Assembly: GCA_944385305.1 (NCBI GenBank)
Contig: CALWWS010000222.1
Span: 1 to 13,726, forward strand
Origin: an uncultured Oscillospiraceae bacterium
GTDB taxonomy: Bacteria > Bacillota > Clostridia > Oscillospirales > Oscillospiraceae
DNA length: 13,726 nucleotides
Direction of reading: 5' to 3'
The notes under the pieces were generated by a model. The model searched no databases, was not told where the DNA came from, and saw nothing but the letters and a program-made list of their open reading frames with translations. Of this stretch, positions 6,479-13,556 are shown in pieces. The first letter of the stretch is position 1; every line of letters begins with the position of its first letter. The translations under genes and the position numbers were made by a program.

Positions 6479-7600
6479 CTATATCTCCCGGTATTCGCAA
6501 ATTCCCCGGACGTAAGTGGCCCGTACCCGCAGATCCCTGTCCAGCAGGATGAAGTCGGCCTTGCAGCCGGGGGCAATACGCCCTAAATCCGTCCTGCCGA
6601 TAACCTGGGCTGGGATTCGGGTGCCCATACCAAGGGCGTCGGCCAGAGGAAGCCCCACCTTCTGCACCAGATTGCGAAGGCCCTGATCCATGGTCAGGGT
6701 GCTGCCCGCCAGGCTGTCGCCCTTTTTCGCAATGCCGTTATGTACGGTAACATCAGACCCGCCCAAATTGTACACGCCGTCCGGCATACCTGCGGCCTCC
6801 AGGGAGTCGGTGCAGTAGTAGCACCCCTGGGGGCCCTTTGCGCGGTGAATAAGCCGGATGAGGATGGGATCGATATGGATCAGATCCGCGATAAACTCAG
6901 CCCGGATGGCGTCCTGGGTCAGGGTCACGCCCAGTACGCCCGGCTTGCGGTGATGCAGGGGCTCCATGCCGTTGCAGGTGTGGGTGGAGCTGTTGACGCC
7001 CAGCTCAATCGACCGGGCACACTCCTCCGCCGTGGCAGCGGAGTGGCCGATGGAGACAGTCACGCCCCGGGACTTGAGGTAGGACACCAGCTCCATGCCC
7101 CCTTTCCGCTCAGGGGCCAGAGTGACCCGAACCACTTCATCCTCATAGCCGGCGGTCAGAGCCTGGTAGTGGGAGAGCTCCGGGTCCCGGAGCTTGTCGG
7201 CGTCGTGGGCGCCCCGTACAGGCTCGGCCAGGTAGGGACCCTCCAGATAGGCCCCCAGCACGCGGGCGCCCCGCTCCAGGGCCATGGCGGCCCGGATATC
7301 CGCCAGATAGGCGCGGATAGGGCCGTCCGTCTGGGTCACGGAGGCGGGACAAAAGGCGGTGACGCCGTACTGCACCTGGGTGGCCGCCATTTTTGCATTC
7401 TCGCCGGGGCGCATGCTGTCCAGCCCCAGCTGGCCGTGCATATGGATGTCCACAAAACCCGGACACAGAAGAAGACCATCCATGTCTGCGCCTGTGTTCC
7501 TGTTATCCAGGGCGGTAATGACCTCCCCGTCAAAGCTCACCGAGGTCTCCTGGCGAAATGCAGTGCCGTCAAAAATGCGGACGTTACAAATTGTATTCAT
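6479..7600 (-). CDS. nagA: N-acetylglucosamine/galactosamine-6-phosphate deacetylase
   Basis: 373 aa, normal length for NagA. It hydrolyses the acetyl group from an N-acetylhexosamine-6-phosphate in the cytoplasm, giving the amino sugar-6-phosphate and acetate. Amidohydrolase signatures are in order: PGFVDIHMHG (47-56, His53 and His55), EGPY (120-123, metal-binding Glu120), GHS with His186, THTCNGMEPLHHRKPG (206-221, His207), TDSLEAAG (264-271, with the likely catalytic Asp265), and LAGSTLTMDQGLRNL (298-312). ATG 7600 has GGAGG 9 bases upstream. The start lies inside the regulator gene, overlapping its end by 17 bases, so the two are co-transcribed and probably coupled. Whether it prefers GlcNAc-6-P or GalNAc-6-P cannot be read from sequence; the tagatose-pathway genes across the divergent promoter favour GalNAc-6-P (AgaA role). 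Confidence 0.95.
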   Translation of the reverse strand: MNTICNVRIFDGTAFRQETSVSFDGEVITALDNRNTGADMDGLLLCPGFVDIHMHGQLGLDSMRPGENAKMAATQVQYGVTAFCPASVTQTDGPIRAYLADIRAAMALERGARVLGAYLEGPYLAEPVRGAHDADKLRDPELSHYQALTAGYEDEVVRVTLAPERKGGMELVSYLKSRGVTVSIGHSAATAEECARSIELGVNSSTHTCNGMEPLHHRKPGVLGVTLTQDAIRAEFIADLIHIDPILIRLIHRAKGPQGCYYCTDSLEAAGMPDGVYNLGGSDVTVHNGIAKKGDSLAGSTLTMDQGLRNLVQKVGLPLADALGMGTRIPAQVIGRTDLGRIAPGCKADFILLDRDLRVRATYVRGICEYREI

Positions 7601-8519
7601 CTGCGTCTTCCTCCATTTTTGTACTAAATAACAGATCGGGCTGTTCCTCCCGAATGAGGATCTCGGGCTCGGTGGTGCTGATAGAGCGCTGAAGCAGCTT
7701 TTTATACCGCAGGGGGGTATAGCCGGTAGCCGCCTTAAAGACCTTGACAAAGTAGTTGCTGTCGCCGATTCCCACCATCTCCGCAATTCGCCCGATGGGC
7801 AGATCCCGTCCGCTGGCCATAAGACCCTTGGCCGCGTCAATGCGCTGTTGGCGGATGAGCTGGTGCACCGTACAGGAAAAGCTGCGTCTGGCGGTTTCGC
7901 ACAGCTTAGTCTTGCCGATACCCAGTTCGGTGGAGATGAGATTCAGCGTCAGGGGACGGGCATAGTTTTTCTTGATATAGCTGGACAGCAGCTGGGCTTC
8001 GCCGGGCTCGCTCTGCTTGACGTACTCGTGCAGCCAGATGTAGGAGGCACAGGCGGAGAGCACGTCTGCATAGGCCCACAGCGTTTTTTGATCCAGCTGA
8101 TCCAATTGATAAAAGGCCTGCTTCAGTGCGGGGAGATCGGAGTGCCACTGGCACTGCAGCTCAATCCGCGCCCACTGCTCTTCCAAAGAGGAGTCGTCCA
8201 GAATCTGGCCGTACATCAGGTAGGCCAGCAGGTTCCCCTCTTCCATCACGGGAATGGCCGCCTCCACAAGCCCGGCGTGACACCGGTAGAGATATGCCCT
8301 GCCCTGCTGACGGGCGCGAAGCAGTGCCTGGGTGTCACACTCCAGACATTTTTTATAGCCGTAGGGCGTATTTTGGATAAGCTGACAAAAAGCACAGGCC
8401 GTGTTGCTGCTGATGACGTTGTTGAAATCGCTTCCTTTTAACGTGATCTTTCGCCCCATAATAAGATAGAGGCTGTTGAGCAGCCTGGCCAGCTTTTTGA
8501 GATCATAAATAGCGTCCAT
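7584..8519 (-). CDS. AraC-family regulator with N-terminal PocR sensory domain
   Basis: 311 aa. Residues about 5-165 match the PocR ligand-binding domain: Cys42/Cys45, Cys58/Cys61 and the YRCHAGLVE segment (78-86, Cys80-His81). Residues about 176-275 are a double helix-turn-helix AraC/XylS DNA-binding domain, including IGRIAEMVGIGDSNYFVKVF (242-261). It probably senses a small molecule linked to the amino sugar and controls the divergent kinase-isomerase-aldolase-transporter operon, and perhaps itself and nagA; this is inferred from position. ATG 8519 is preferred over the in-frame ATG at 8546 because AGGAGGTGA lies between them and the predicted transcription start is near 8548. Confidence 0.93.
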   Translation of the reverse strand: MDAIYDLKKLARLLNSLYLIMGRKITLKGSDFNNVISSNTACAFCQLIQNTPYGYKKCLECDTQALLRARQQGRAYLYRCHAGLVEAAIPVMEEGNLLAYLMYGQILDDSSLEEQWARIELQCQWHSDLPALKQAFYQLDQLDQKTLWAYADVLSACASYIWLHEYVKQSEPGEAQLLSSYIKKNYARPLTLNLISTELGIGKTKLCETARRSFSCTVHQLIRQQRIDAAKGLMASGRDLPIGRIAEMVGIGDSNYFVKVFKAATGYTPLRYKKLLQRSISTTEPEILIREEQPDLLFSTKMEEDADEYNL

Positions 8520-8529
8520 GGTGCTTTCT

Positions 8530-8538
8530 TCACCTCCT
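8530..8538 (-). promoter_or_regulatory. Ribosome binding site deciding the regulator start
   Basis: AGGAGGTGA on the minus strand, ending 10 bases before ATG 8519. The alternative ATG 8546 has no such site and would nearly coincide with the expected mRNA 5' end. Confidence 0.8.
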
Positions 8539-8554
8539 GCCGCCATTTGATTTC

Positions 8555-8582
8555 AGTATATTCTCTCGTGTGGGGAAGTCAA
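8555..8582 (-). promoter_or_regulatory. Promoter of the regulator-nagA transcript
   Basis: Minus strand: TTGACT (8582-8577) and TATACT (8560-8555), each 5/6 to consensus, separated by 16 bases. Expected start near 8548, giving a leader of about 29 bases. Confidence 0.8.
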
Positions 8583-8604
8583 TTAAACAGAAAAAAATTG
8601 CACA

Positions 8605-8648
8605 AAATACGGTCGATATTTCTAAAAGCGTGAACGATTGAGCGTTGA
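8605..8648. promoter_or_regulatory. Candidate operator region between the divergent promoters
   Basis: Between the two -35 boxes lie an AT-rich imperfect dyad (AAATA 8605-8609, TATTT 8617-8621) and a directly repeated motif, AGCGTGA (8627-8633) and AGCGTTGA (8641-8648), 14 bases apart. The second copy overlaps the -35 of the rightward promoter. AraC-family activators commonly bind direct repeats beside or overlapping -35, so this is a plausible site for the adjacent PocR-AraC protein. The motifs are short and could be chance. Confidence 0.35.
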
Positions 8649-8674
8649 GAAACAGGAAAAAACTCCCCTATAAT
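8645..8674 (+). promoter_or_regulatory. Promoter of the rightward amino-sugar operon
   Basis: TTGAGA (8645-8650, 5/6) and a perfect TATAAT (8669-8674) with an 18-base spacer. Expected start near 8681, leaving a leader of about 35 bases before ATG 8716. The slightly long spacer and the repeat overlapping the -35 suit regulated use. Confidence 0.85.
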
Positions 8675-8715
8675 ATACATATACAACAAAAAATGAGTCG
8701 TGGGGTGGGGCTGTT

Positions 8716-9642
8716 ATGTATGCAATATCCATAGACTCCGGTGGAACCAAGGTTGTCGGCGCGGTCGTAGATGAAAAGGGAAAAATTTTGACCAAGGCCC
8801 GACATGAAATTCCCGTGCGAAACGGCGATTACCTGATTGATGTATTTAGGGACATAATCAATCGCTATAGCAGTGATTACCCCATTGATGTTGTGAGCAT
8901 CGGCGGAAACGGACGCATTGACCCGGTGCGCGGCATTATCTTAAACTGTGGAGTCTATCAGAATTGGCAGGGGAGGCACCTGCGGGAGGAGCTGCAGCAG
9001 ACCTGCCGGCTGCCGGTGAGCGTGAACAACGACTGCTACTGCGCCATCAAGGGGGAGCTGTGGCAGGGAGCGGCCAGGGAATACTCCGTGGTGGTAGGTA
9101 TTATTATCGGTACCGGACTTGGCGGCGCCATGGCCGATCACGGGCGGTTCTGGCACGGGGCTCGGTTTGGGGCGGGCGAGATTGGCCATATGATTCTCCG
9201 TCCCGACGGCCTGCCCTGCTACTGCGGACAAAAGGGATGTGTGGAGCGCTATGTCAGCGGTACAGCCCTTTGGAATGCCTATAACCGGGCGGTAGGAGAG
9301 GAGCAGTTGAGCTCCGGGTATGAATTTTTTGAGCGCTACAATGGGGGAGACGCCACGGCCCGGCAGGTGCTCAGCACATTTCTGGATGATCTGAGCGTTG
9401 TGATGGCCAATATCTCCAATCTTTGCGACCCGGACGCGATTCTCATCGGCGGGGGCATCTCGGAAACCAAAGAGGTGTGGGCCCAGGAGCTGGAGAACCG
9501 CTACCGCCATCAGGTGGGAGACTGCATGCAGAAGACGAAAATCGTGTATGCCTCCATGGGCAATGACGCGGCACTGCTGGGGGCGGCAAAGTTCGGTTTT
9601 GAGCTGCTGGAACACCTATCATCGGAGGAGGGGCAGAAATGA
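8716..9642 (+). CDS. ROK-family sugar kinase
   Basis: 308 aa, full length for a single-domain ROK kinase. The N-terminal phosphate motif DSGGTK (7-12), the catalytic Asp106 in NNDCYCA, the second phosphate loop GTGLGG (132-137), and the ROK zinc site, His158 (EIGH) with Cys168, Cys170 and Cys175 (CYCGQKGCVE), are all present. There is no N-terminal helix-turn-helix, so it is an enzyme rather than an Xyl/NagC-type repressor. It would phosphorylate an incoming free hexose or N-acetylhexosamine at O6 with ATP; the downstream binding protein and permease import non-phosphorylated sugar, so a kinase is needed. Exact substrate (GalNAc, GlcNAc, ManNAc or glucose) is not readable. It is first in the operon. 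The ribosome site is an unusual G-rich GGGGTGGGG (8702-8710) rather than AGGAGG. Its TGA overlaps the next ATG by 4 bases. Confidence 0.92.
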   Translation: MYAISIDSGGTKVVGAVVDEKGKILTKARHEIPVRNGDYLIDVFRDIINRYSSDYPIDVVSIGGNGRIDPVRGIILNCGVYQNWQGRHLREELQQTCRLPVSVNNDCYCAIKGELWQGAAREYSVVVGIIIGTGLGGAMADHGRFWHGARFGAGEIGHMILRPDGLPCYCGQKGCVERYVSGTALWNAYNRAVGEEQLSSGYEFFERYNGGDATARQVLSTFLDDLSVVMANISNLCDPDAILIGGGISETKEVWAQELENRYRHQVGDCMQKTKIVYASMGNDAALLGAAKFGFELLEHLSSEEGQK

Positions 9643-10670
9643 GCCTGATCTATAACGAAATCAAAGACCAGTACACGGCAATGGAGAAGTGTGCAGCCTA
9701 TCTGGAGCAGCAGTTTCCCGCCGTTGAGGCGCTGATACATAAAAGCGATCCCAGCATGGTGATTTTTATGGGCTGCGGCTCCAGCTTTTCCCTGGCCAAG
9801 TCCATGGCGGATACGGTGAATATGCGCACCAAGGCCCATGCCTATGCCCTGCCCGCCGGGGACGCGGCCCTGCATGCCGGGCGCTATGCCGGTATGGCCC
9901 AGGGGGCGCTGATTGTTCCGGTCTCCCGCTCGGGCAGCACGTCGGAGGTTATGTTTGCTCTCGACGCCCTGCACGCCGCGGGATGCAGCTTTACTGTGCT
10001 CAGCCTGTCCTGCGTCAAGGACTGCGCCCTCTCCAAGCAGAGCGATCTGTCTCTGGAGATGCCCTGGTGCTTTGACGAGAGCGTCTGCCAGACCAGAACG
10101 GTGAGCTGCCTGTACTACTCCGTCATGTATGTGCTGGCCAAGCTGATAGGGGACGAGGGGCTGCTGGATCAGCTCAGGCGCTTCCCCGATATGGGCCGGG
10201 CGTATATGGCCCGCTTTGAAAAGGACTGGGAGACCCTGGCAGGGAAGGACTGGGATCATGCGGTGGTGCTGGCCGATGGCGAGATCCACGGCATTGCCGA
10301 GGAGGGGGCCCTGGCCTTCAAGGAGGTATGCCAGCTGCCCAGCAACTGCTACCACGTGCTGGATGTGCGCCACGGACCCATGGTGCTCATCCGCAATAAG
10401 ACTCTGGTTATTTCCGTCGTGGCGGGTGAGGAGCTGGAGCAGAACCTGGTGCGGGAGCTGGCGGGACACGGGGCCGTAATGGCCACCTGCTCCGATCTGC
10501 CCCTTCCCCTGGAGGGGACGGAGAACTTCCCGGTGGGAGAGCCGCTGGATCACATTGTGCGGGGGCTGGCCGTCATCGCGCTGTGTCAGCTGACAGCCTT
10601 CTACAAGTCCAAGGTTACCGGCACCGACCCGGATCACCCGGATGGGCTGGACGCCTGGATTAAGCTGTAA
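9639..10670 (+). CDS. SIS-domain sugar-phosphate isomerase/deaminase (AgaS/GlmS-isomerase type)
   Basis: 343 aa with two SIS repeats. The first holds GCGSS (45-49) and the phosphate-binding SRSGSTSE (96-103). The second (about 200-325) includes ALAFKEVCQLPSN (224-236) and RHGPM (244-248). The C-terminus PDHPDGLDAWIKL resembles the tail of the GlmS isomerase half and AgaS-like proteins. In this setting, between a kinase and a GatZ-family gene, conversion of galactosamine-6-phosphate to tagatose-6-phosphate plus ammonia is the leading guess; glucosamine-6-phosphate deamination or fructosamine-6-phosphate cleavage (FrlB-like) are alternatives. It begins within ATGA at the end of the kinase gene, with GGAGGAGGGG just upstream, so translation is coupled. 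Confidence 0.85.
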   Translation: MSLIYNEIKDQYTAMEKCAAYLEQQFPAVEALIHKSDPSMVIFMGCGSSFSLAKSMADTVNMRTKAHAYALPAGDAALHAGRYAGMAQGALIVPVSRSGSTSEVMFALDALHAAGCSFTVLSLSCVKDCALSKQSDLSLEMPWCFDESVCQTRTVSCLYYSVMYVLAKLIGDEGLLDQLRRFPDMGRAYMARFEKDWETLAGKDWDHAVVLADGEIHGIAEEGALAFKEVCQLPSNCYHVLDVRHGPMVLIRNKTLVISVVAGEELEQNLVRELAGHGAVMATCSDLPLPLEGTENFPVGEPLDHIVRGLAVIALCQLTAFYKSKVTGTDPDHPDGLDAWIKL

Positions 10671-10674
10671 GGCC

Positions 10675-11991
10675 ATGGGACACGTTTTGCTGGAGATCGC
10701 CCGGGCCAACCGGGCGGGGGAGGGCGCGGGAATCTACTCCTGCTGCAGCGCCAATGAGTATGTGCTGCGGGCCGCTCTGAAAAAGGCAAAGGCCTATCAG
10801 ATTCCTGTGCTCATCGAGTCCACCGCCAACCAGGTGGATCAGTTCGGCGGCTACACCGGGATGACGCCGGAGGATTTTCACCGCTACGTGCTGGAGCTGG
10901 CCGATGAGCTGGAGGTGGCCCACAGCCAGGTTATTCTGGGGGGCGATCACCTGGGGCCCCTGACCTTTGCGGATAAGCCCGAGGCCGAGGCCATGCCCCT
11001 GGCCCGGGATCTGATCCAGGCGTATGTGCTGGCTGGTTTTACAAAGATACATATTGACACCAGCATGAAAGTGGGCGATGATGATCCCGCTGTCCGCCTG
11101 TCAGACGAGGTAATTGCCCGCCGGGGAGCGGAGCTGTGCGCGGCGGCGGAGGAGGCGTACCTCCAGCGAAAGGCAAGCTGTCCCCACGCGGCGGCGCCCG
11201 TATATGTGGTGGGCAGCGAGGTGCCCATACCCGGGGGCGCCCAGCAGGAGGAAGACGGCGTGGCTGTGACTGAGCCCGCCGATCTGGATCACACTCTGAC
11301 GGCATTCCGGGAGGCCTTTTTGAGCAGAGGGCTTGCCGGCGCCTGGGAGCGGGTGATTGCTGTTGTGGTGCAGCCCGGCGTGGAGTTTGGGAGCGCCGAG
11401 GTATTTGACTATAACCGGGCTAAGGCGGCCAAAATTACCCAGGCCATCCGGAAGTATGACCGGCTGGTGCTGGAGGGCCATTCCACCGACTATCAGACCA
11501 GACAGGGCCTGCGGGAGATGGTGGAGGACGGTGTGGCTGTTCTGAAGGTGGGACCGGCCCTCACCTTTGCCGTACGGGAGGGGCTTTTCGCCCTGGAGAA
11601 CATCGAGCGGGAGCTGCTGGGTGAGCACAGCTTCCAGCCCAGCCGCTTCCGGGCAGTTCTGGAGGAGGCTATGCTCCGGGATGACCGGAACTGGCGCAAG
11701 CACTATCACGGCAGTCAGGCCCATCAGAAGTACGAGCGGGCCTTCAGCCTGTCCGACCGGGCCCGGTACTATCTCACCGACATGCAGGTGCAGGATGCTG
11801 TCAGCCGTCTGATGGACAATCTGAACGCACACGCAATTCCCTATGCGCTGCTGAGCCAGTATCTGCCGCTCCAGGCCCAGCGGGTGCGCACTCTGGCGCT
11901 GGAAAACAAGCCTGCGGCCATCCTGGAGGATCACGTGGGCGATGTCATTGAGGACTATCTATTTGCAACCAATCCGGGAGAAGGGGGATGA
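10675..11991 (+). CDS. gatZ: D-tagatose-bisphosphate aldolase, class II, GatZ/KbaZ-type subunit
   Basis: 438 aa, close to E. coli GatZ/KbaZ (about 420-426 aa). Family blocks are clear: STANQVDQFGGYTGMTP (49-65), GGDHLGP (89-95), a KIHIDTSM strand (124-131), GSEVP (180-184), LEGHSTDYQ (266-274) and KVGPALTF (291-298). In E. coli this protein is the non-catalytic partner needed for activity and stability of the GatY/KbaY aldolase, which splits tagatose-1,6-bisphosphate into DHAP and glyceraldehyde-3-phosphate; older records called the family tagatose-6-phosphate kinase. No GatY/KbaY gene is in the window. ATG 10675, 4 bases after the previous stop, matches the family N-terminus; an in-frame ATG at 10642 lies inside the isomerase gene. 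The upstream TAAGG is only 2 bases away, so initiation may depend on coupling. Confidence 0.93.
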   Translation: MGHVLLEIARANRAGEGAGIYSCCSANEYVLRAALKKAKAYQIPVLIESTANQVDQFGGYTGMTPEDFHRYVLELADELEVAHSQVILGGDHLGPLTFADKPEAEAMPLARDLIQAYVLAGFTKIHIDTSMKVGDDDPAVRLSDEVIARRGAELCAAAEEAYLQRKASCPHAAAPVYVVGSEVPIPGGAQQEEDGVAVTEPADLDHTLTAFREAFLSRGLAGAWERVIAVVVQPGVEFGSAEVFDYNRAKAAKITQAIRKYDRLVLEGHSTDYQTRQGLREMVEDGVAVLKVGPALTFAVREGLFALENIERELLGEHSFQPSRFRAVLEEAMLRDDRNWRKHYHGSQAHQKYERAFSLSDRARYYLTDMQVQDAVSRLMDNLNAHAIPYALLSQYLPLQAQRVRTLALENKPAAILEDHVGDVIEDYLFATNPGEGG

Positions 11992-12048
11992 GACTATCGT
12001 ACTTGCGCAGACCTGAACGCAGACAGAACCGCTCAGAGATTGAAATTT

Positions 12049-12056
12049 AAGGAGGT
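12049..12056 (+). promoter_or_regulatory. Strong ribosome binding site of the sugar-binding protein gene
   Basis: AAGGAGGT, 6 bases before ATG 12063. It is the best Shine-Dalgarno match in the rightward operon and fits the high expression expected for a binding protein. The 71-base gap before it has no terminator or clear promoter; it contains a CGCAGAC heptamer repeated at 12006 and 12018. Confidence 0.85.
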
Positions 12057-12062
12057 ACAGAC

Positions 12063-13439
12063 ATGAAACTGAAAAAAAGACTGCTCACCATTTCTCTTGC
12101 AGCAGCACTTGCCCTGACCCTGGTTGCCTGCGGTAATTCCAGCGATCAGACTCCGGGCAGCAGCACTCCCGGCTCGACCCAGCCTGCCGGCGACGGCGGC
12201 AGCGGGGAGCAGATTACCCTGACCATGGCCACCCAGCTCTACGTGGAGGCTCCCCATCGCGCGGTTATCGACCGGCTGGTGGAGGTCTACAACGAGAAGA
12301 ATCCCAACGTGAAGATCGAGATCTCCGGCGCCGGCTATGCCGACTACTGGAACAACCTGACCACCGCCATCCTGGCCAACAACGAGACGGATATTATCCA
12401 GATCTATCCTGAGAACCTGGCCTCCTATCACACCCTGCGGGAGGGCGGCACCTTCCTGGATCTGACTGACCGCTTCAACGAGTCCGGCCTGGAGGGCAAG
12501 CTCACCGGTCAGGAGTTCTGTAATTATGACGGCAAGGTGCTGGGCCTGTCCAACTACTCCTGGGGCACCACCGCCATCTTCTACCGCAAGTCCATGCTGG
12601 CCGAAAAGGGCATTGATCCTGAGTCCATTCAGAACCAGGACGATTTCCTGGAGGCTTGCAAGGCTTTCAGCCAGGACGGCAATGTTGCTACCGGCGTGGT
12701 GTACGGCTCTCACGCCTTCTCCGTCAGCGAGTGGAACCGCCTGATTGCCCGGCCTGTGTCCGGCGGCCTGTACTTTAAGGATGACGGAAACGGCCCCTAC
12801 ACCGTGGACGATCTCAACTGCAACTCCCCCGAGAACGTCTGGGCCGCCCAGTGGTGGAATGACTTTATTGCCGTGGAGAAGTGCGGCAAGCTGGTGCCCG
12901 ACAAGAAGGACTCCCGTGAGATGTTCTGGAACGGCGAGGTTCCCTTCTGCATGGACGGCCCCTGGTTCATCGGCATGTGCCAGGAGCATGACGCCGCCAT
13001 GATGGACGACATCGGCATTATCCCCCAGTTTGACATTGTGTATGAGGGCCAGACCTATAAGCCCAATCCCACCAACTATCCCGAGCTGAGCCTGATCAGC
13101 AGCCGCTGCGAGCACCCCGACGAGGCGTGGGACTTCCTGGTGTGGATGACCAGCGACGAGGCCCAGCGGATTATCGCCGACTGCGGCCAGATTCCCGCCA
13201 GCATTGAGTATGCCTCCTCCCAGGAGTATAAGGATGCCTATCCTCTCTCCGCTCTGTTCTATGACTTTATGGCCAACGATTACACCGATCTGGTGGGCGA
13301 TCCGGCCATTCCCGAGTACAATGAGCTCAGCCAGGTGATGATTGACGCGGCCGCCGAGATGTTCAGCGAGACCCCGGTGGACGTCAAGCCCATCCTTGAC
13401 GCGGCAAGAGATCAGATGGCTGCCATTATGGGCGGCTGA
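12063..13439 (+). CDS. Extracellular solute-binding lipoprotein, family 1, for a sugar ABC transporter
   Basis: 458 aa. A signal peptide with lysines and arginine at 2-6 and a hydrophobic core ends in lipobox LVAC (Cys23), so it is a membrane-anchored receptor on the outer face. A low-complexity Ser/Gly/Pro/Thr linker (about 24-55) follows, then a CUT1-type binding fold: ITLTMATQLY at the start of the first lobe, the VEVYNEKNPNVKIEI segment typical of family 1, and an internal NGEVPFCMDGPWFIGM region that corresponds to the usual G-x-aa-M-x-x-GPW motif. It most likely binds the amino sugar or an oligosaccharide containing it. It is fourth in the operon, followed by a hairpin and the permease. 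Codon use is noticeably biased to GAG, AAG, CTG and GGC, consistent with high expression. Confidence 0.93.
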   Translation: MKLKKRLLTISLAAALALTLVACGNSSDQTPGSSTPGSTQPAGDGGSGEQITLTMATQLYVEAPHRAVIDRLVEVYNEKNPNVKIEISGAGYADYWNNLTTAILANNETDIIQIYPENLASYHTLREGGTFLDLTDRFNESGLEGKLTGQEFCNYDGKVLGLSNYSWGTTAIFYRKSMLAEKGIDPESIQNQDDFLEACKAFSQDGNVATGVVYGSHAFSVSEWNRLIARPVSGGLYFKDDGNGPYTVDDLNCNSPENVWAAQWWNDFIAVEKCGKLVPDKKDSREMFWNGEVPFCMDGPWFIGMCQEHDAAMMDDIGIIPQFDIVYEGQTYKPNPTNYPELSLISSRCEHPDEAWDFLVWMTSDEAQRIIADCGQIPASIEYASSQEYKDAYPLSALFYDFMANDYTDLVGDPAIPEYNELSQVMIDAAAEMFSETPVDVKPILDAARDQMAAIMGG

Positions 13440-13457
13440 CACACGGCAGATCAGACA

Positions 13458-13487
13458 CGGCGCCGGCGGTATTCGCCGCCGGCGCCG
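13458..13487 (+). other. Intercistronic 12-bp hairpin between binding protein and permease
   Basis: Arms 13458-13469 and 13476-13487 are perfect complements made almost only of G and C, with a 6-base loop. No T-run follows, so it is unlikely to stop transcription fully. It begins 19 bases after the binding-protein stop, a place where many ABC operons use a stable stem to protect the receptor mRNA and lower permease expression. Confidence 0.65.
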
Positions 13488-13556
13488 ACGGTTTCAGGGA
13501 GTCAGAGCTTGACGGATCGGGCCTGGCTTGCGCTGTTGAAAGCTGGGGGGGTGCCA

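Noticed and set aside
6271..6576. N-terminal extension of the nucleoside kinase to 6576
   Set aside because: It crosses the extended -10 promoter, the nagA terminator and the nagA 3' end. AGGAGG marks ATG 6270.
7601..7840. N-terminal extension of NagA to 7840
   Set aside because: It would run deep into the regulator's DNA-binding domain. The NagA N-terminus aligns from ATG 7600, which has a GGAGG site.
10642..10674. Earlier GatZ start at ATG 10642
   Set aside because: It lies inside the isomerase gene without a ribosome site; ATG 10675 gives the family-like N-terminus.
12006..12024. CGCAGAC heptamer repeated at 12006 and 12018 as an operator
   Set aside because: Only two short copies inside an operon gap with no promoter; chance is likely.
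12033..13442. 469-codon minus-strand open frame opposite the sugar-binding protein
   Set aside because: No domain signature; the plus strand has a lipobox, strong ribosome site and family 1 binding-protein sequence.
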